In this document: in pieces, positions 8,651 to 17,006 of the stretch | How positions within the stretch are numbered: the first letter of the stretch is position 1 | How the letters are laid out: each line of letters starts with the position of its first letter | Origin: Microbispora hainanensis | Lineage (GTDB): Bacteria > Actinomycetota > Actinomycetes > Streptosporangiales > Streptosporangiaceae | Length of the DNA: 61,153 bases | Assembly (NCBI RefSeq): GCF_006874475.1 | Contig: NZ_VIRM01000058.1 | Span: forward strand, 1 to 61,153 | Direction: 5' to 3' | Position numbers and translations under genes: made by a program | The notes under the pieces: generated by a model | Told to the model about the DNA's origin: nothing | What the model saw: only the letters and a program-made list of their open reading frames with translations | The model's database searches: none

Positions 8651-9292
8651 GTGGAAGAGGGCCTGCGGGAGCGGAAGAAGCGGGAGACCCGGCAGCGCAT
8701 CGCCGACGTCGCGATGGGGCTGTTCCTGCAACGAGGGTTCGACAACGTGACGGTGGCCGAGGTCGCCAGAGCGGCCGACGTGTCGGTCAACACCGTCTTC
8801 AACTATTTCCGCACGAAAGAGGACATGTTCCTCGACCGCAGCGAGGAGACCGAGGACCTGCTGGCCCGGGCCGTGCGCGAGCGCCGCGCGGGCGAGACGG
8901 CGGTCCAGGCGGTGCGGCGCGACTTCTTCGAGGCACTCGACGCCGGCGACTGGCGTTACGGGATGAGCGAGGGCGCCGACCTGTTCGCGATGCGGGTCAG
9001 GGAGAGCCCGGCGCTGCAGTCACGGGTGCGCATGCTCGACGCCCACCGCGAGGAGCGGCTGGCCCGGACGCTCGCCGACGAGACCGACGCCGACCCCGAC
9101 GACCTGACCCCCTGGCTGGTGTCGGCGCAGATGTGCGCCGTCGTCCGCGCGCTCACCCGCCATTTCGCGATGCGGCAGATGGCCGGTGAGGCCGCGGAGC
9201 CGATCAGGGCGGACATCAGAAAGCACGCCGAGCGCGCCTTCGACCTGCTGGAGCGCGGGATCGGCGGCTACTGCCCCCGGCACGAGCCGTAA
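8651..9292 (+). CDS. TetR/AcrR family transcriptional regulator
   Basis: 213 residues. HTH at about 8-55 (RETRQRIADVAMGLFLQRGFDNVTVAEVARAADVSVNTVFNYFRTKEDMF) followed by a helical ligand-binding domain. Divergent from the DrrAB-type exporter with the palindrome at 8597-8618 between them, so it most likely represses the exporter and itself. Ligand unknown. Start taken as GTG 8651, where the TetR fold begins. Confidence 0.9.
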   Translation: MEEGLRERKKRETRQRIADVAMGLFLQRGFDNVTVAEVARAADVSVNTVFNYFRTKEDMFLDRSEETEDLLARAVRERRAGETAVQAVRRDFFEALDAGDWRYGMSEGADLFAMRVRESPALQSRVRMLDAHREERLARTLADETDADPDDLTPWLVSAQMCAVVRALTRHFAMRQMAGEAAEPIRADIRKHAERAFDLLERGIGGYCPRHEP

Positions 9293-9409
9293 AGCCCGGC
9301 CTCCCGCACGCGGGCGAGCGCTCCACCCCGTCGCCCCGATGACGCGCCGATCGGGAGGCGGCGAGGGCGACGCGTGCCGTCCCCGCGCCCCGCGCGTCCT
9401 GACGGCTCG

Positions 9410-10042
9410 TCAGACTTCCGGCGACGCCTCGCCGCCCGCGAGCCGGTGGGCGTTCCACACCAGCGACTCGGTGACGCGGGCCTGCGACAGGCCCAGGGTC
9501 TGCCGCTGGAACTGGTAGACCTCGGGCGCGAGCGGCGCCAGCACGGCGTCCGCCTTGCCCTCCGGATCCGGCACCCGCGCCTCGGTCAGCAGCATCCGCA
9601 CGTGGGTGCGCCAGAAGCGGTAGGCGCCGGTGCCGAACCGCGCGCTGCCCGTCTCGGCCCCCAGCACGAGGTGCAGGTGACGCTCCAGCAGATCGATCAT
9701 CGCGACGTAGAACGCGGCGAGCCGATCCGCCGGTGAGGCCCCCGGGCCCAGCGGCGGCGGGCCGTTCAGGATGTGTCCCTGCACCTGCCGCTCGTGCTCG
9801 TCCAGGAGCGCCGTCGCGATCGAGGCGGGGTCCGGATAGCGCCGGTAGAGCGTGGCCCGCCCCACCCCCGCCGCCTTGGCGATCTCGTCCATGGTGACGT
9901 GTCGCGCGTCCCTGGTCGCGAAGAGCTGTTCGGCCGCCTTCAGCACGCGCATGCGGTTGCGCGCGGCGTCCGCCCGTTCGCGCACCGGCGCCGGGCGGCC
10001 CGGTTCGAGGTCGAGCACGGGCAGTTCCCGGCCGGCAGGCAT
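9410..10042 (-). CDS. TetR/AcrR family transcriptional regulator (controls YdcZ-MBL-DsbA operon)
   Basis: 210 residues from the ATG at 10042, which has a strong SD (GGAGG, 5 nt away). HTH at about 31-76 (RMRVLKAAEQLFATRDARHVTMDEIAKAAGVGRATLYRRYPD). An in-frame ATG at 10108 adds 22 residues and lies 6 nt after a TACGAT -10 box, so a leaderless longer form is possible. Divergent from the transporter operon at 10236, with two related palindromes in the gap; it is the likely repressor of that operon. Confidence 0.88.
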   Translation of the reverse strand: MPAGRELPVLDLEPGRPAPVRERADAARNRMRVLKAAEQLFATRDARHVTMDEIAKAAGVGRATLYRRYPDPASIATALLDEHERQVQGHILNGPPPLGPGASPADRLAAFYVAMIDLLERHLHLVLGAETGSARFGTGAYRFWRTHVRMLLTEARVPDPEGKADAVLAPLAPEVYQFQRQTLGLSQARVTESLVWNAHRLAGGEASPEV

Positions 10043-10138
10043 GGTCCCCTCCGACGGAACGCGGCCGTTCCTCCGGTTCCCGCCGGGATCCATAAACCCG
10101 TTGTTCATGAGGCCATCGTAGCCCCCCGGCCGAACTAT

Positions 10139-10188
10139 GTGGACATCGCGTCCACTTTGTCTTACGCTCATCCGGACACCATGTCCGG
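10139..10188. promoter_or_regulatory. Paired operators overlapping a divergent promoter
   Basis: Two palindromes, GTGGACATCGCGTCCAC (10139-10155) and CCGGACACCATGTCCGG (10172-10188), share GGACA-n-C-nn-GTCC and are spaced 33 bp apart (about three helical turns). The first covers the -35 and the second the expected start site of the promoter at 10140-10168. They are candidate binding sites for the TetR encoded at 9410. Confidence 0.75.
10140..10168 (+). promoter_or_regulatory. Promoter of the YdcZ-MBL-DsbA operon
   Basis: -35 TGGACA (10140-10145), a 17-bp spacer and -10 TACGCT (10163-10168). Predicted start near 10175, about 60 nt before the ATG at 10236. Confidence 0.7.
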
Positions 10189-10235
10189 TTCTGATCCGGC
10201 TTCTCGGAATCCGGTTCTCTAGAAGAGGGATCGCG

Positions 10236-11264
10236 ATGCATGCCCTGTTCCTCGCCTCGGCGCTGCTGGTCGGCTGCTTACTGGCAGTGCAAGCCTCGGT
10301 GAATCTCCAGCTCAACAAGGCCGTGGGGACGCCATACGGCGCCTCGACCCTGCAACTGGGCGTGGCGACGGCGCTGCTGGCGCTCCTCGCCGCCGCCGTC
10401 GGCGCCATCGGCGCGATCCGCCTCGCGCCCGGCGTGCCCTTCTGGCACCTGCTCGGCGGCCTGGCCAGCCCGCTCTACATCACCAGCGGGATCCTGCTCT
10501 TCCCCCGCCTCGGCGCGCTGGCCGCGGCGGGCCTGTTCGTGACCGGTCAGATGTTCGCGTCGCTGGGGCTGGACCTGTTCGGGCTGCTCGGCATCGCGCG
10601 CAGGCCGCTCAGCGTCGGCATCGTGCTCGGCGCGCTCGCGGTCCTCGCGGGCATCACGGTCATCATCCGCGGACAGCGCCCGGCGCAGACGCCGCCCACG
10701 GCGGGACCGGCGACCGGCGGCGGGTCCGGCGCTCCCGGCCGCGGCGGAACGGCCACCGCCACCGCCCCGGCCGCGACCGCGACGGCCGTACGCCGGACTC
10801 GCGGCCTCGGCCAGAGCGGCTGGATCCTGCTGGGCATCGTGGCCGGCGCGGTCCTGCCAGTGCAGGGAGCGGTCAACGCCGCGCTGCGCAAGGACGTCCA
10901 CGAGCCGGTGACCACCGCGATGATCAGCTTCATCGTGGCCACGATCGCCATCGCCGTGGTGCTGCTCGTCCTGCTGGCGACGCGCCGCACCCCCCGGCCG
11001 CAGCTCGGCGGCCTGCGCACGATGCCCTGGTGGGGCTGGCTGGGCGGCGCCTGCGCCGCGGCGTACGTCACCGCGACCTTCACGCTCATCCCCACGATCG
11101 GCGCCGCCACCACCGTGGCGCTGACCGTGACCGGCCAGCAGGTCGCCTCGGCCGTGATCGACAACTACGGCTTCCTGCGGCTGCCCCGGCGCCCGCTCAC
11201 GGCGCCGCGCCTGTCCGGCCTCGCCCTGCTCATCGTCGGCTCGGTGCTGGTCCAGCTCACCTGA
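10236..11264 (+). CDS. DMT family transporter with two YdcZ (DUF606) domains
   Basis: 342 residues, about ten transmembrane helices arranged as two related halves: GCLLAVQASVNLQLNKAVGTPYG near the N-terminus and GAVLPVQGAVNAALRKDVHEPV around residues 200-222, each followed by four more helices. The linker at about 148-185 is Gly/Ala/Thr-rich. First gene of a three-gene operon (with an MBL-fold hydrolase and a DsbA-fold protein) under a divergent TetR, hence a likely efflux or uptake system for a small molecule. Proximity to the azomycin-like cluster makes self-protection a plausible but unproven role. ATG start with AGAGGGA upstream. Confidence 0.85.
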   Translation: MHALFLASALLVGCLLAVQASVNLQLNKAVGTPYGASTLQLGVATALLALLAAAVGAIGAIRLAPGVPFWHLLGGLASPLYITSGILLFPRLGALAAAGLFVTGQMFASLGLDLFGLLGIARRPLSVGIVLGALAVLAGITVIIRGQRPAQTPPTAGPATGGGSGAPGRGGTATATAPAATATAVRRTRGLGQSGWILLGIVAGAVLPVQGAVNAALRKDVHEPVTTAMISFIVATIAIAVVLLVLLATRRTPRPQLGGLRTMPWWGWLGGACAAAYVTATFTLIPTIGAATTVALTVTGQQVASAVIDNYGFLRLPRRPLTAPRLSGLALLIVGSVLVQLT

Positions 11265-11294
11265 GCCGGCTCACCGCGGAAAGGACCCCCCTCC

Positions 11295-12119
11295 ATGACC
11301 TCCTATCTGCGCACCCCCTACGAGGCGACGCCCGGCGTCACCACGCTGCCGTCGTCCCTGCCCATCGCCGGCGCCGGTCTGCTGCCGGTGAACGCCTACC
11401 TGATCCGCGGCCCGCAGCCGATCCTCGTCGACACCGGCATGGCGATCGACCGCGGCTACTTCGAACAGGCCCTGTGGTCCCTGGTCGACCCGGAAGACCT
11501 GCGCTGGATCGTGCTCACGCACGACGACAGGGACCACGCGGGCAACCTCAAGGAAGTCCTCATGGCGGCGCCGCAGGCCAGGGTCGTCACGAACGGCCTG
11601 GCCGTCGCGCGGCTCGGCGAGGAGTGGGACGTGCCCCCCAACCGCGTCCTGCAGGTCAACCCCGGCCGCACGCTCGACCTCGGGGGCCGGATCGTCTCCC
11701 TGCTGCGTCCGCCCGCGTACGACTCCCCCTCGACCCTCGCCCTCTACGACCACACCACGCGTTCGCTGTTCAGCGCGGACAGCTTCGGCGCGATCCTGCC
11801 GACCCCGGCGGAGGACGCCAAGGACGTCCCGGAGAAGGACTACCTCGCCGGGATGGCCCTGTTCACCAGGGCCAACGCCCCCTGGACCGCACTGGCCGAC
11901 CCGGCCAAGTTCGACATCGTGCTGGACGACCTGCTCCGGCTCGCCCCCCGGCACATCCTCAGCTCGCACGGCGCCACCGTCGTGGAGGGCACCGAGACAC
12001 TCGTGCAGACCCTGCGCGAGGTGCCCTCCATGACCCCGTGGCTGCCGGACGAGGACGTGCTGGTGGAGGCCGTGCTCGCCAAGCACGAGGGGGCCACGCT
12101 CAGCGCCGGCGCGGCCTGA
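11295..12119 (+). CDS. Metallo-beta-lactamase-fold hydrolase with H-x-D-x-D-H motif
   Basis: 274 residues. Metal site THDDRDHAGN (H76, D78, D80, H81), SADSFG as the bridging Asp motif and LSSHGATV as a late His. The second His of the usual HxHxDH is Asp here, as in the Glu/Asp variant of flavodiiron-type (ODP) beta-lactamase domains, so the metal centre may be diiron and redox-active and not a dizinc hydrolase. No flavodoxin domain is attached. Middle gene of the operon; SD GGAAAGGA upstream. Substrate unknown. Confidence 0.82.
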   Translation: MTSYLRTPYEATPGVTTLPSSLPIAGAGLLPVNAYLIRGPQPILVDTGMAIDRGYFEQALWSLVDPEDLRWIVLTHDDRDHAGNLKEVLMAAPQARVVTNGLAVARLGEEWDVPPNRVLQVNPGRTLDLGGRIVSLLRPPAYDSPSTLALYDHTTRSLFSADSFGAILPTPAEDAKDVPEKDYLAGMALFTRANAPWTALADPAKFDIVLDDLLRLAPRHILSSHGATVVEGTETLVQTLREVPSMTPWLPDEDVLVEAVLAKHEGATLSAGAA

Positions 12120-12151
12120 GCACTACGAGGCACGACACAAGGAGAACGTCG

Positions 12152-12838
12152 ATGACGACGACGCTGACCCCGGAACCGGGCACCATCATCATCTTTTCCG
12201 ACATCTGGTGCTCCTTCGCACACATAGCCGTGCACCGGCTCCACACGACCAGGGAACGGCTGGGCCTGACCGAGCGGGTCCGCTTCGACCACCGGGCCTT
12301 CCCCCTGGAACTGCTCAACGACGCGCCCAGCCCGCGGCCGGGGACCGACAGCGAGGTGGGCCGGATGGCCGCGCTGGAACCCGGCGCGAGGTGGCAGCTC
12401 TGGCAGGCGAAGGACTGGCTCTACCCGTCCACGACGCTGCCCGCGCTGGAGGCCGTCCAGGCGGCCAAGGAGCAGGGATTCGCGGCGTCAGAGCAGCTCG
12501 ACCTCGCGCTGCGGAAGGCGTTCTGGGCCGAGTCTCGGTGCATCAGCCACCGTAAGGTCATCCTCGACGCCGCCGCGTCCACCGGAGTGGTGGACGTGGA
12601 CGCCCTGGCGGCCGCGCTCGACGACGGCCGGGCGCGCCGGGCGCTGTCCGAACAGGCCGCCATCGCGGCGACCGACCGGGTGAACTGCAGCCCGCACCTG
12701 TTCCTGCCGGACGGCACCGACCACGCCAACCCCGGGATCGAGGTGGGCTGGGCCGGCTCGTACGGCATCGGCTGGCCCGTCGTCTCCTCCGACGACCCGA
12801 GCGTGTTCGAGGACATCCTCAAGCGCGCCGCCGCCTGA
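12152..12838 (+). CDS. DsbA-fold (FrnE-like) oxidoreductase family protein, paralogue 1
   Basis: 228 residues of the DsbA/2-hydroxychromene-carboxylate-isomerase-like fold: beta strand IIIFSDIWCSFAHIAVHRLH then a long helical insert and a late CSPHLFL segment near the cis-Pro loop. The canonical CPxC active site is replaced by DIWCSFAH, leaving C20 and a His at 24, plus the Cys of CSPH (about 185). Strongly similar along its whole length to the protein at 18604, the last gene of the roh operon. SD AAGGAG precedes the ATG. Function unknown; thiol-dependent redox chemistry on a small molecule is possible. Confidence 0.8.
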   Translation: MTTTLTPEPGTIIIFSDIWCSFAHIAVHRLHTTRERLGLTERVRFDHRAFPLELLNDAPSPRPGTDSEVGRMAALEPGARWQLWQAKDWLYPSTTLPALEAVQAAKEQGFAASEQLDLALRKAFWAESRCISHRKVILDAAASTGVVDVDALAAALDDGRARRALSEQAAIAATDRVNCSPHLFLPDGTDHANPGIEVGWAGSYGIGWPVVSSDDPSVFEDILKRAAA

Positions 12839-12910
12839 CCGAGGCCCTTACCCGGGCATCCGGGAACGGTTCCCGGGCACACGACCGTCCTCTCCCCGGG
12901 GACGCAGGAC

Positions 12911-12937
12911 GCCGGCGGGCCCGTGCGGCCCGCCGGC
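12911..12937 (+). terminator. Hairpin terminator of the YdcZ-MBL-DsbA operon
   Basis: Perfect 11-bp stem GCCGGCGGGCC (12911-12921) with GGCCCGCCGGC (12927-12937), 5-nt loop, no U-tract; 72 bp after the stop of the DsbA-fold gene. Confidence 0.75.
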
Positions 12938-13119
12938 GGAGCACGCGACCGGCTCTCGATCGGCGCGCGCCGGGACGTCGACGCGCGCAGATTCTTTATG
13001 GACGACCCCCAATTCCCTGGATAATCGACGCGATATTCCGATTACCCAGCGCAAGCGTCCGGTGACGCACAACCCGGACCATTGCGGAAATTCGAAAAGA
13101 AGCATTTCCCACCTCACCG

Positions 13120-13148
13120 TTGACTCCGCCGTAAGTGAGACGTACCTT
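13120..13148 (+). promoter_or_regulatory. Promoter of the azomycin-like (roh) operon
   Basis: -35 TTGACT (13120-13125), 17-bp spacer, -10 TACCTT (13143-13148). Predicted start near 13155, giving a leader of about 150 nt before the ATG at 13307. The near-consensus spacing suggests housekeeping sigma-factor use; no regulator binding site is obvious. Confidence 0.7.
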
Positions 13149-13306
13149 TCTATCGCATCGCCCAAGACGGGCGATAAATCGGGAGTGACGTTCCTCCCCG
13201 CTTCTCCGTAAGAAGGAGCTCGCGGCGAAGCCGCCGCCTCCGGCGCCTGTTCTTCCCGCACCACTCTTGCGCTACTCCATGTTCCGCACCAGTGAAGGGA
13301 TCGGCC

Positions 13307-14518
13307 ATGAACAATGTCGGCACGGAAATCGAAGAGACGATGGCCGGCACGTCCGGAACCCCGGACGTGACCGCGTTCGTCGACCTCACCCAGCACGAGA
13401 TCCAGGCCCTGAAGACCCGTTGGAACCTCGCCGACGCGCACACCCACCAGCGCCAGTCCGCCGGCCAGGACAAGATCGTCTCCCGTCTCCCCGACCTGTG
13501 GTACGAGGCCGAGGAAAACCAGCAGGCGCATTTCGAGCGGCGATTCATCGACGCCTTCTTCCGGCTGCACAAGCAGCCCACCGCGGCGGCGGCCGGCAAA
13601 ACCTGGCTGTCGTATTCGGCCAGCGTCTCCACAATGGTCGCGGCCATGTACCTGATGCAGCGGAACATGTCGGTCGGCCTCATCGAGCCGTGCTTCGACA
13701 ATCTCGTCGACCTGCTCAAGCACATGCGGGTCGAACTCACCGCGCTGCCGGAGGAGTCACTCGCCGATCCGGCACGCATTTACCAGAACCTGAGCGCCCT
13801 GGAAACAGACGCGCTCTATCTGGTCGACCCCAACAATCCGACCGGATTCAGCCTTCTGCAGTATGGGCTGGACGGATTCCGCGAGGTCATCCGCTACTGC
13901 AAGGACAACGGCAAGCTGCTGATGCTCGACCTGTGCTTCGCGTCGTTCGCGCTGTGCGACGAGAACATCGGGCGCATCGACATCTACAAGCTGCTGGAGG
14001 AGTCGGGCGTCTCCTACATGGCCCTGGAGGACACCGGCAAGACCTGGCCGGTGCAGGACGCCAAGTGCGCGATGCTGACGGTCAGCGACGACATCAAGGA
14101 GGAGGTCTACAACATCCAGACGGCGGTCCTGCTGAACGTCTCGCCGTTCGTCCTCAACTTCCTCACCCAGTACGTCGAGGACTCCATCGAGGACAACTTC
14201 GCCTCGGTGCGCGACGTCATCACCGACAACCGGGCGATGGCCGTCAAGGCCGTCGAGGGCACGGTCCTCGAGTACGTCGAGCCCGTGGTGAACACGAGCG
14301 TCGCGTGGTTCCGCATCAAGCCGGAGGACCTCACCGCGAGCGAGCTGCAGCAGCGGCTGCTGGAGGACGAGATCTACGTGCTGCCGGGCACGTACTTCTA
14401 CTGGAACGACCCGGCGAAGGGCGAGCGCTACATCCGCGTCGCCCTCGCCCGCCGGCCCGGCACCTTCGCCTGCGCCATGCACCGGATGCGTGAGGTGCTG
14501 CTCGGCTATGAGCGGTGA
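13307..14518 (+). CDS. rohP: PLP-dependent L-arginine oxidase/hydroxylase (MppP/RohP family)
   Basis: 403-residue fold-type-I aminotransferase homologue that matches the arginine hydroxylase MppP closely in diagnostic places: [27 protein letters not shown] near the N-terminus, the DPNNPTG loop (174-180), the unusual [14 protein letters not shown] around the PLP lysine K245, and a C-terminal YIRVALAR. In the azomycin pathway RohP uses O2 to turn L-arginine into 4-hydroxy-2-ketoarginine without an external reductant. First gene of the operon. ATG at 13307 has GAAGGGA upstream; a GTG at 13292 in the same frame is possible. Being followed by an aldolase and a diiron oxygenase favours RohP over the enduracididine enzyme. 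Confidence 0.85.
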   Translation: MNNVGTEIEETMAGTSGTPDVTAFVDLTQHEIQALKTRWNLADAHTHQRQSAGQDKIVSRLPDLWYEAEENQQAHFERRFIDAFFRLHKQPTAAAAGKTWLSYSASVSTMVAAMYLMQRNMSVGLIEPCFDNLVDLLKHMRVELTALPEESLADPARIYQNLSALETDALYLVDPNNPTGFSLLQYGLDGFREVIRYCKDNGKLLMLDLCFASFALCDENIGRIDIYKLLEESGVSYMALEDTGKTWPVQDAKCAMLTVSDDIKEEVYNIQTAVLLNVSPFVLNFLTQYVEDSIEDNFASVRDVITDNRAMAVKAVEGTVLEYVEPVVNTSVAWFRIKPEDLTASELQQRLLEDEIYVLPGTYFYWNDPAKGERYIRVALARRPGTFACAMHRMREVLLGYER

Positions 14519-15014
14519 GCCCTTCCTCGACGCCGCCCTGTTCATGGGCATGCACAGCCGCGACGACGAGCTCCGGCGGGGATGCAAGCGCTTCTTCACC
14601 GAGCGCCTGTCCGGGGGCCACGTCCTGATGAGCCTGGAGCACGTCGGGCGGTGCGACGACCTGGTCTGGCGATACCCCCGCCAGGCGCAGGACGAGTACT
14701 ACCCGTTCATGGACAACCTGCACTCCGACATGGCCATCGACCGCATCGGCTACGACGAGCAGGACCTGCGCCTCGCCCTGGAGGCCGCGGTGCTGTCGGA
14801 CCTTCCGCTGCACGAGCGGCTCCTCGTGGCGATGGCGATGCGCCGCGACACGGTCGTGGTGACGGCCAGCCCCCGGCTGAGCCTGCGCCCCGACCTCCCG
14901 GTCAGGCCGGTGGAGCCGGCGAAGCCGGCCGATGCCGAGCCGGTGTTCCCGGCTCCGCTGGAACGGCTCTACGAACGGTCCCTGGCCCTGCGAGTCGACG
15001 TCGACGACCTGTGA
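14508..15014 (+). CDS. rohQ: Small PIN-like protein, candidate RohQ-type cyclase/dehydratase
   Basis: 168 residues, overlapping the rohP stop by 11 bp. By size and position it corresponds to RohQ, the protein reported to promote ring closure of guanidinoacetaldehyde to 2-aminoimidazole; the assignment rests on context. The sequence itself has a PIN-like rhythm: [12 protein letters not shown] with an early acid, [11 protein letters not shown], then [20 protein letters not shown], followed by a Pro/Glu-rich linker and a short C-terminal segment. No nuclease function should be inferred. The TGA of rohP is read through in the other frame, so translation is probably coupled. Confidence 0.6.
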   Translation: MSGEPFLDAALFMGMHSRDDELRRGCKRFFTERLSGGHVLMSLEHVGRCDDLVWRYPRQAQDEYYPFMDNLHSDMAIDRIGYDEQDLRLALEAAVLSDLPLHERLLVAMAMRRDTVVVTASPRLSLRPDLPVRPVEPAKPADAEPVFPAPLERLYERSLALRVDVDDL

Positions 15015-15022
15015 GGTGACCC

Positions 15023-15832
15023 GTGAATCCAGCACAGCACTCGGGGACGATCGTCCCCATGGTCACGCCCCTGACCGAGGCGGGCGAGGTGTCCGAGCCG
15101 AGCGTACGGCGGCTCGTCGGGTCCCTCCGCAGCGAGGTCACCGGGCTGATGCCCGCCCTGTCCACCGGCGAGGGGTGGAAGCTGTCGGACCGGCAGTGGC
15201 GCGACGTCGTCGCGTACACGGTCCGGCACGCGGACGGGCTGCCCGTCCTGGCCGGCGTGCAGTCGCCGACCACCGAGGAGGTGATCGCCAGGGCGAAGGA
15301 GGCCCAGGCCCTCGGCGTCGCGGCCATCGCCGTCACCACCCCCTTCTCGCCCGACCTGACCCAGGAGGAGATCTACGAGCACTACCGGGCGATCCGCGAG
15401 GCCGTGCCGGTGCCGCTGTTCGTCTACAACGAGAAGGCCCTGTCGGGCAACCAGATCGAGCTGGACACCCTGGTGCGCGTCTGCGCCCTGCCCGGCGTCG
15501 CCGGCGTCAAGGAGTCCAGCGGGTCGGCCGAGTTCACCAGGAAGCTCGTCGCCGCGGTCCCCGGGATCCCGGTGTTCGAGGGCTGGGAGAACCTCCTGCA
15601 CGAGGTGACGGGGCCCGGCGGCGTGGCCGGGTTCATCGGCCCCCTGGCCAACCTGGAGCCCGGCCTCGCCAACGCCATGCTGGCCGAGCCGTCCGCGCAG
15701 CGGCAACGGGACATCGACGCGACCTGCGAGCGGTACGGCCTGTTCAAGGACGACTGGTACAAGCACCTGAAGAAGGAGCTGCACCGCCGCGGGGTCATCG
15801 ACACCGACGTGATCGTCGGGGAAGCGGGGTGA
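15023..15832 (+). CDS. rohR: DapA/HpaI-like class I retro-aldolase (RohR type)
   Basis: 269 residues of the dihydrodipicolinate synthase / N-acetylneuraminate lyase superfamily: STGEGWKLS (47-55), FVYNEKALSG with the conserved Tyr at 135 and GVKESSGS with the Schiff-base lysine K163. In the azomycin pathway RohR splits 4-hydroxy-2-ketoarginine into guanidinoacetaldehyde and pyruvate, which explains an aldolase directly behind a RohP-type enzyme. The housekeeping dapA role is unlikely here because the gene is embedded in this operon. GTG start with GAGGTGA 3-9 nt upstream. Confidence 0.85.
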   Translation: MNPAQHSGTIVPMVTPLTEAGEVSEPSVRRLVGSLRSEVTGLMPALSTGEGWKLSDRQWRDVVAYTVRHADGLPVLAGVQSPTTEEVIARAKEAQALGVAAIAVTTPFSPDLTQEEIYEHYRAIREAVPVPLFVYNEKALSGNQIELDTLVRVCALPGVAGVKESSGSAEFTRKLVAAVPGIPVFEGWENLLHEVTGPGGVAGFIGPLANLEPGLANAMLAEPSAQRQRDIDATCERYGLFKDDWYKHLKKELHRRGVIDTDVIVGEAG

Positions 15833-16677
15833 GCGGAATGCTGGAGGTCCGGCCCGGAGACTCCGCCCAGAAGCGGCTCTATGTCTACAACCGCTCGGTC
15901 CTCACCCCCGAGAGGTACGCCGAGCTGTGCGAGATCGAACGCGACTGGGTGGTGTGCCTCGCCGCCGAGCACGAGGAGCGCGCGCCCCGCTTCGGGTTCC
16001 GCATCGAGCTGATCGACGCGCTCCACGACCTGCTGGCCAAGGAGGAGGCCAACGCCTCCGACGACGAGCGGTTCCTCGCCGAGGAGGCCACCCTCGACCA
16101 GTTCAAGACGGTGGTCGCGGAGTTCGCCGTCGACGGTCTGGTGGAGTCGCAGTCGCACCTCGGGATCCTGCGCCGCCTGCCGTCCAAGGCGCGCATGGCC
16201 GTGCTGCGCGTGCTCATCGACGAGTTCGGCTGCGGCAACGACGACATGGAGCACTCGCGGCTCTACCGCGACCTGGTGACCGAGCTGGGCCTGCCCGCCG
16301 ACCTGGAGCACTACGTGGACCGGGCCGGGGACGCCAGCTTCGCGTACGTCAACCTGTTCCACTGGCTGGCCGACCGGGCGCCCGCGCCGGAGTACTTCCT
16401 CGGCGCGTACGCCTACTTCGAGGCCAGCGTGCTGTACGCCTTCAGGCCCTTCGCGGCGGCCGCGAAACGGCTCGGCCTCCGCAACGACCGGTATTACACA
16501 GAACATCTGTACATCGACAGCTTCCACTCCAAGCAGATGCAGACCGCGATACGGGCGCTCGGCGAGCATCGCGAGGTCGACCTGGCGAAGGTGTGGGCCG
16601 GCGTCACGCTGACCAGCGCCGTCATCGCCGAGGCCACGGAGGCCGCGGTGGACAGGGCGAGGAAGGTGGCCGCATGA
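15829..16677 (+). CDS. rohS: Heme-oxygenase-like diiron N-oxygenase (RohS type)
   Basis: 282 residues of the Haem_oxygenas_2 / HDO superfamily, all-helical. Likely iron ligands: D139-x2-H142 in GNDDMEHSRLY, E198 in AYFEASVL and the late H226-x3-D230-x2-H233 in EHLYIDSFHSKQM, with a further Glu in the first helices. In the azomycin pathway RohS oxidises the amino group of 2-aminoimidazole to the nitro group. Relatives such as BesC, UndA, SznF and the BelK/HrmI enzymes catalyse other oxidations, so substrate is inferred from context. GTG start overlaps the aldolase stop (GTGA); ATG at 15838 is an alternative. Confidence 0.85.
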   Translation: MSGMLEVRPGDSAQKRLYVYNRSVLTPERYAELCEIERDWVVCLAAEHEERAPRFGFRIELIDALHDLLAKEEANASDDERFLAEEATLDQFKTVVAEFAVDGLVESQSHLGILRRLPSKARMAVLRVLIDEFGCGNDDMEHSRLYRDLVTELGLPADLEHYVDRAGDASFAYVNLFHWLADRAPAPEYFLGAYAYFEASVLYAFRPFAAAAKRLGLRNDRYYTEHLYIDSFHSKQMQTAIRALGEHREVDLAKVWAGVTLTSAVIAEATEAAVDRARKVAA

Positions 16678-17006
16678 CCGCCGACCCGGGCCGGCCCGTC
16701 TCACTGCGCCAGATCGCGCCCGACCTCCTGTTCATCGAGGTGGCGGGCAGGAGGGTGCTCACCCAGGCGGAGTGTCCTCACCGCAGGGGCCGGCTGCGCT
16801 ACGGCTACCTCAACGGGCGGACGCTGCGGATCACCTGCCCGCTGCACCACTCCACGTTCGACCTGCTCACCGGCCGGCAGGTGGCCGGTCCGCCGTGCGG
16901 CTCACTGCGCGTAACCCCGCTGCCCGAGGACGCCGCGTCTCCTCGGTCGGCGGCGGAGGCGGTGGCGTTGGCCGAGAGGCTCCGGCCCGAGGCGGGCGCT
17001 CCGTGA
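16674..17006 (+). CDS. Rieske [2Fe-2S] ferredoxin-like protein
   Basis: 110 residues with a complete Rieske site: C34-x-H36 in ECPHRRGRL and C55-x2-H58 in TCPLHHSTFDLLTGRQVAGP. It overlaps the diiron oxygenase stop by 4 bp (ATGA), so it is the natural electron donor candidate for that enzyme, whose six-electron amine-to-nitro oxidation needs reducing equivalents. No reductase gene is in the operon, so a housekeeping reductase would have to serve. The known azomycin cluster has a fifth gene (RohT) that may be this one, but I am not certain enough to give the symbol. Confidence 0.85.
   Translation: MTADPGRPVSLRQIAPDLLFIEVAGRRVLTQAECPHRRGRLRYGYLNGRTLRITCPLHHSTFDLLTGRQVAGPPCGSLRVTPLPEDAASPRSAAEAVALAERLRPEAGAP

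Larger units (their letters stand above)
12839..13306. other. Intergenic region before the azomycin-like operon
   Basis: A 468-bp gap with lower GC than its surroundings between about 13000 and 13190. It holds a 17-bp palindrome CCGGGAACGGTTCCCGG (12860-12876), the hairpin terminator at 12911-12937, the promoter at 13120-13148 and a ~150-nt leader with a small GCGGC-GAA-GCCGC hairpin near 13221. I see no convincing gene in it. Confidence 0.6.

Noticed and set aside
9293..9409. Hairpin between the two TetR genes
   Set aside because: Only a weak 6-bp stem (CCCGAT/ATCGGG); not strong enough to call a terminator.
12860..12876. Palindrome CCGGGAACGGTTCCCGG as a regulator site for the roh operon
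   Set aside because: It lies just behind the preceding operon and more than 240 bp from the roh promoter; more likely part of the terminator region.
15023..15832. Aldolase as lysine-pathway dapA
   Set aside because: Embedded between the RohP-type and diiron genes with overlapping starts; context favours the retro-aldolase.
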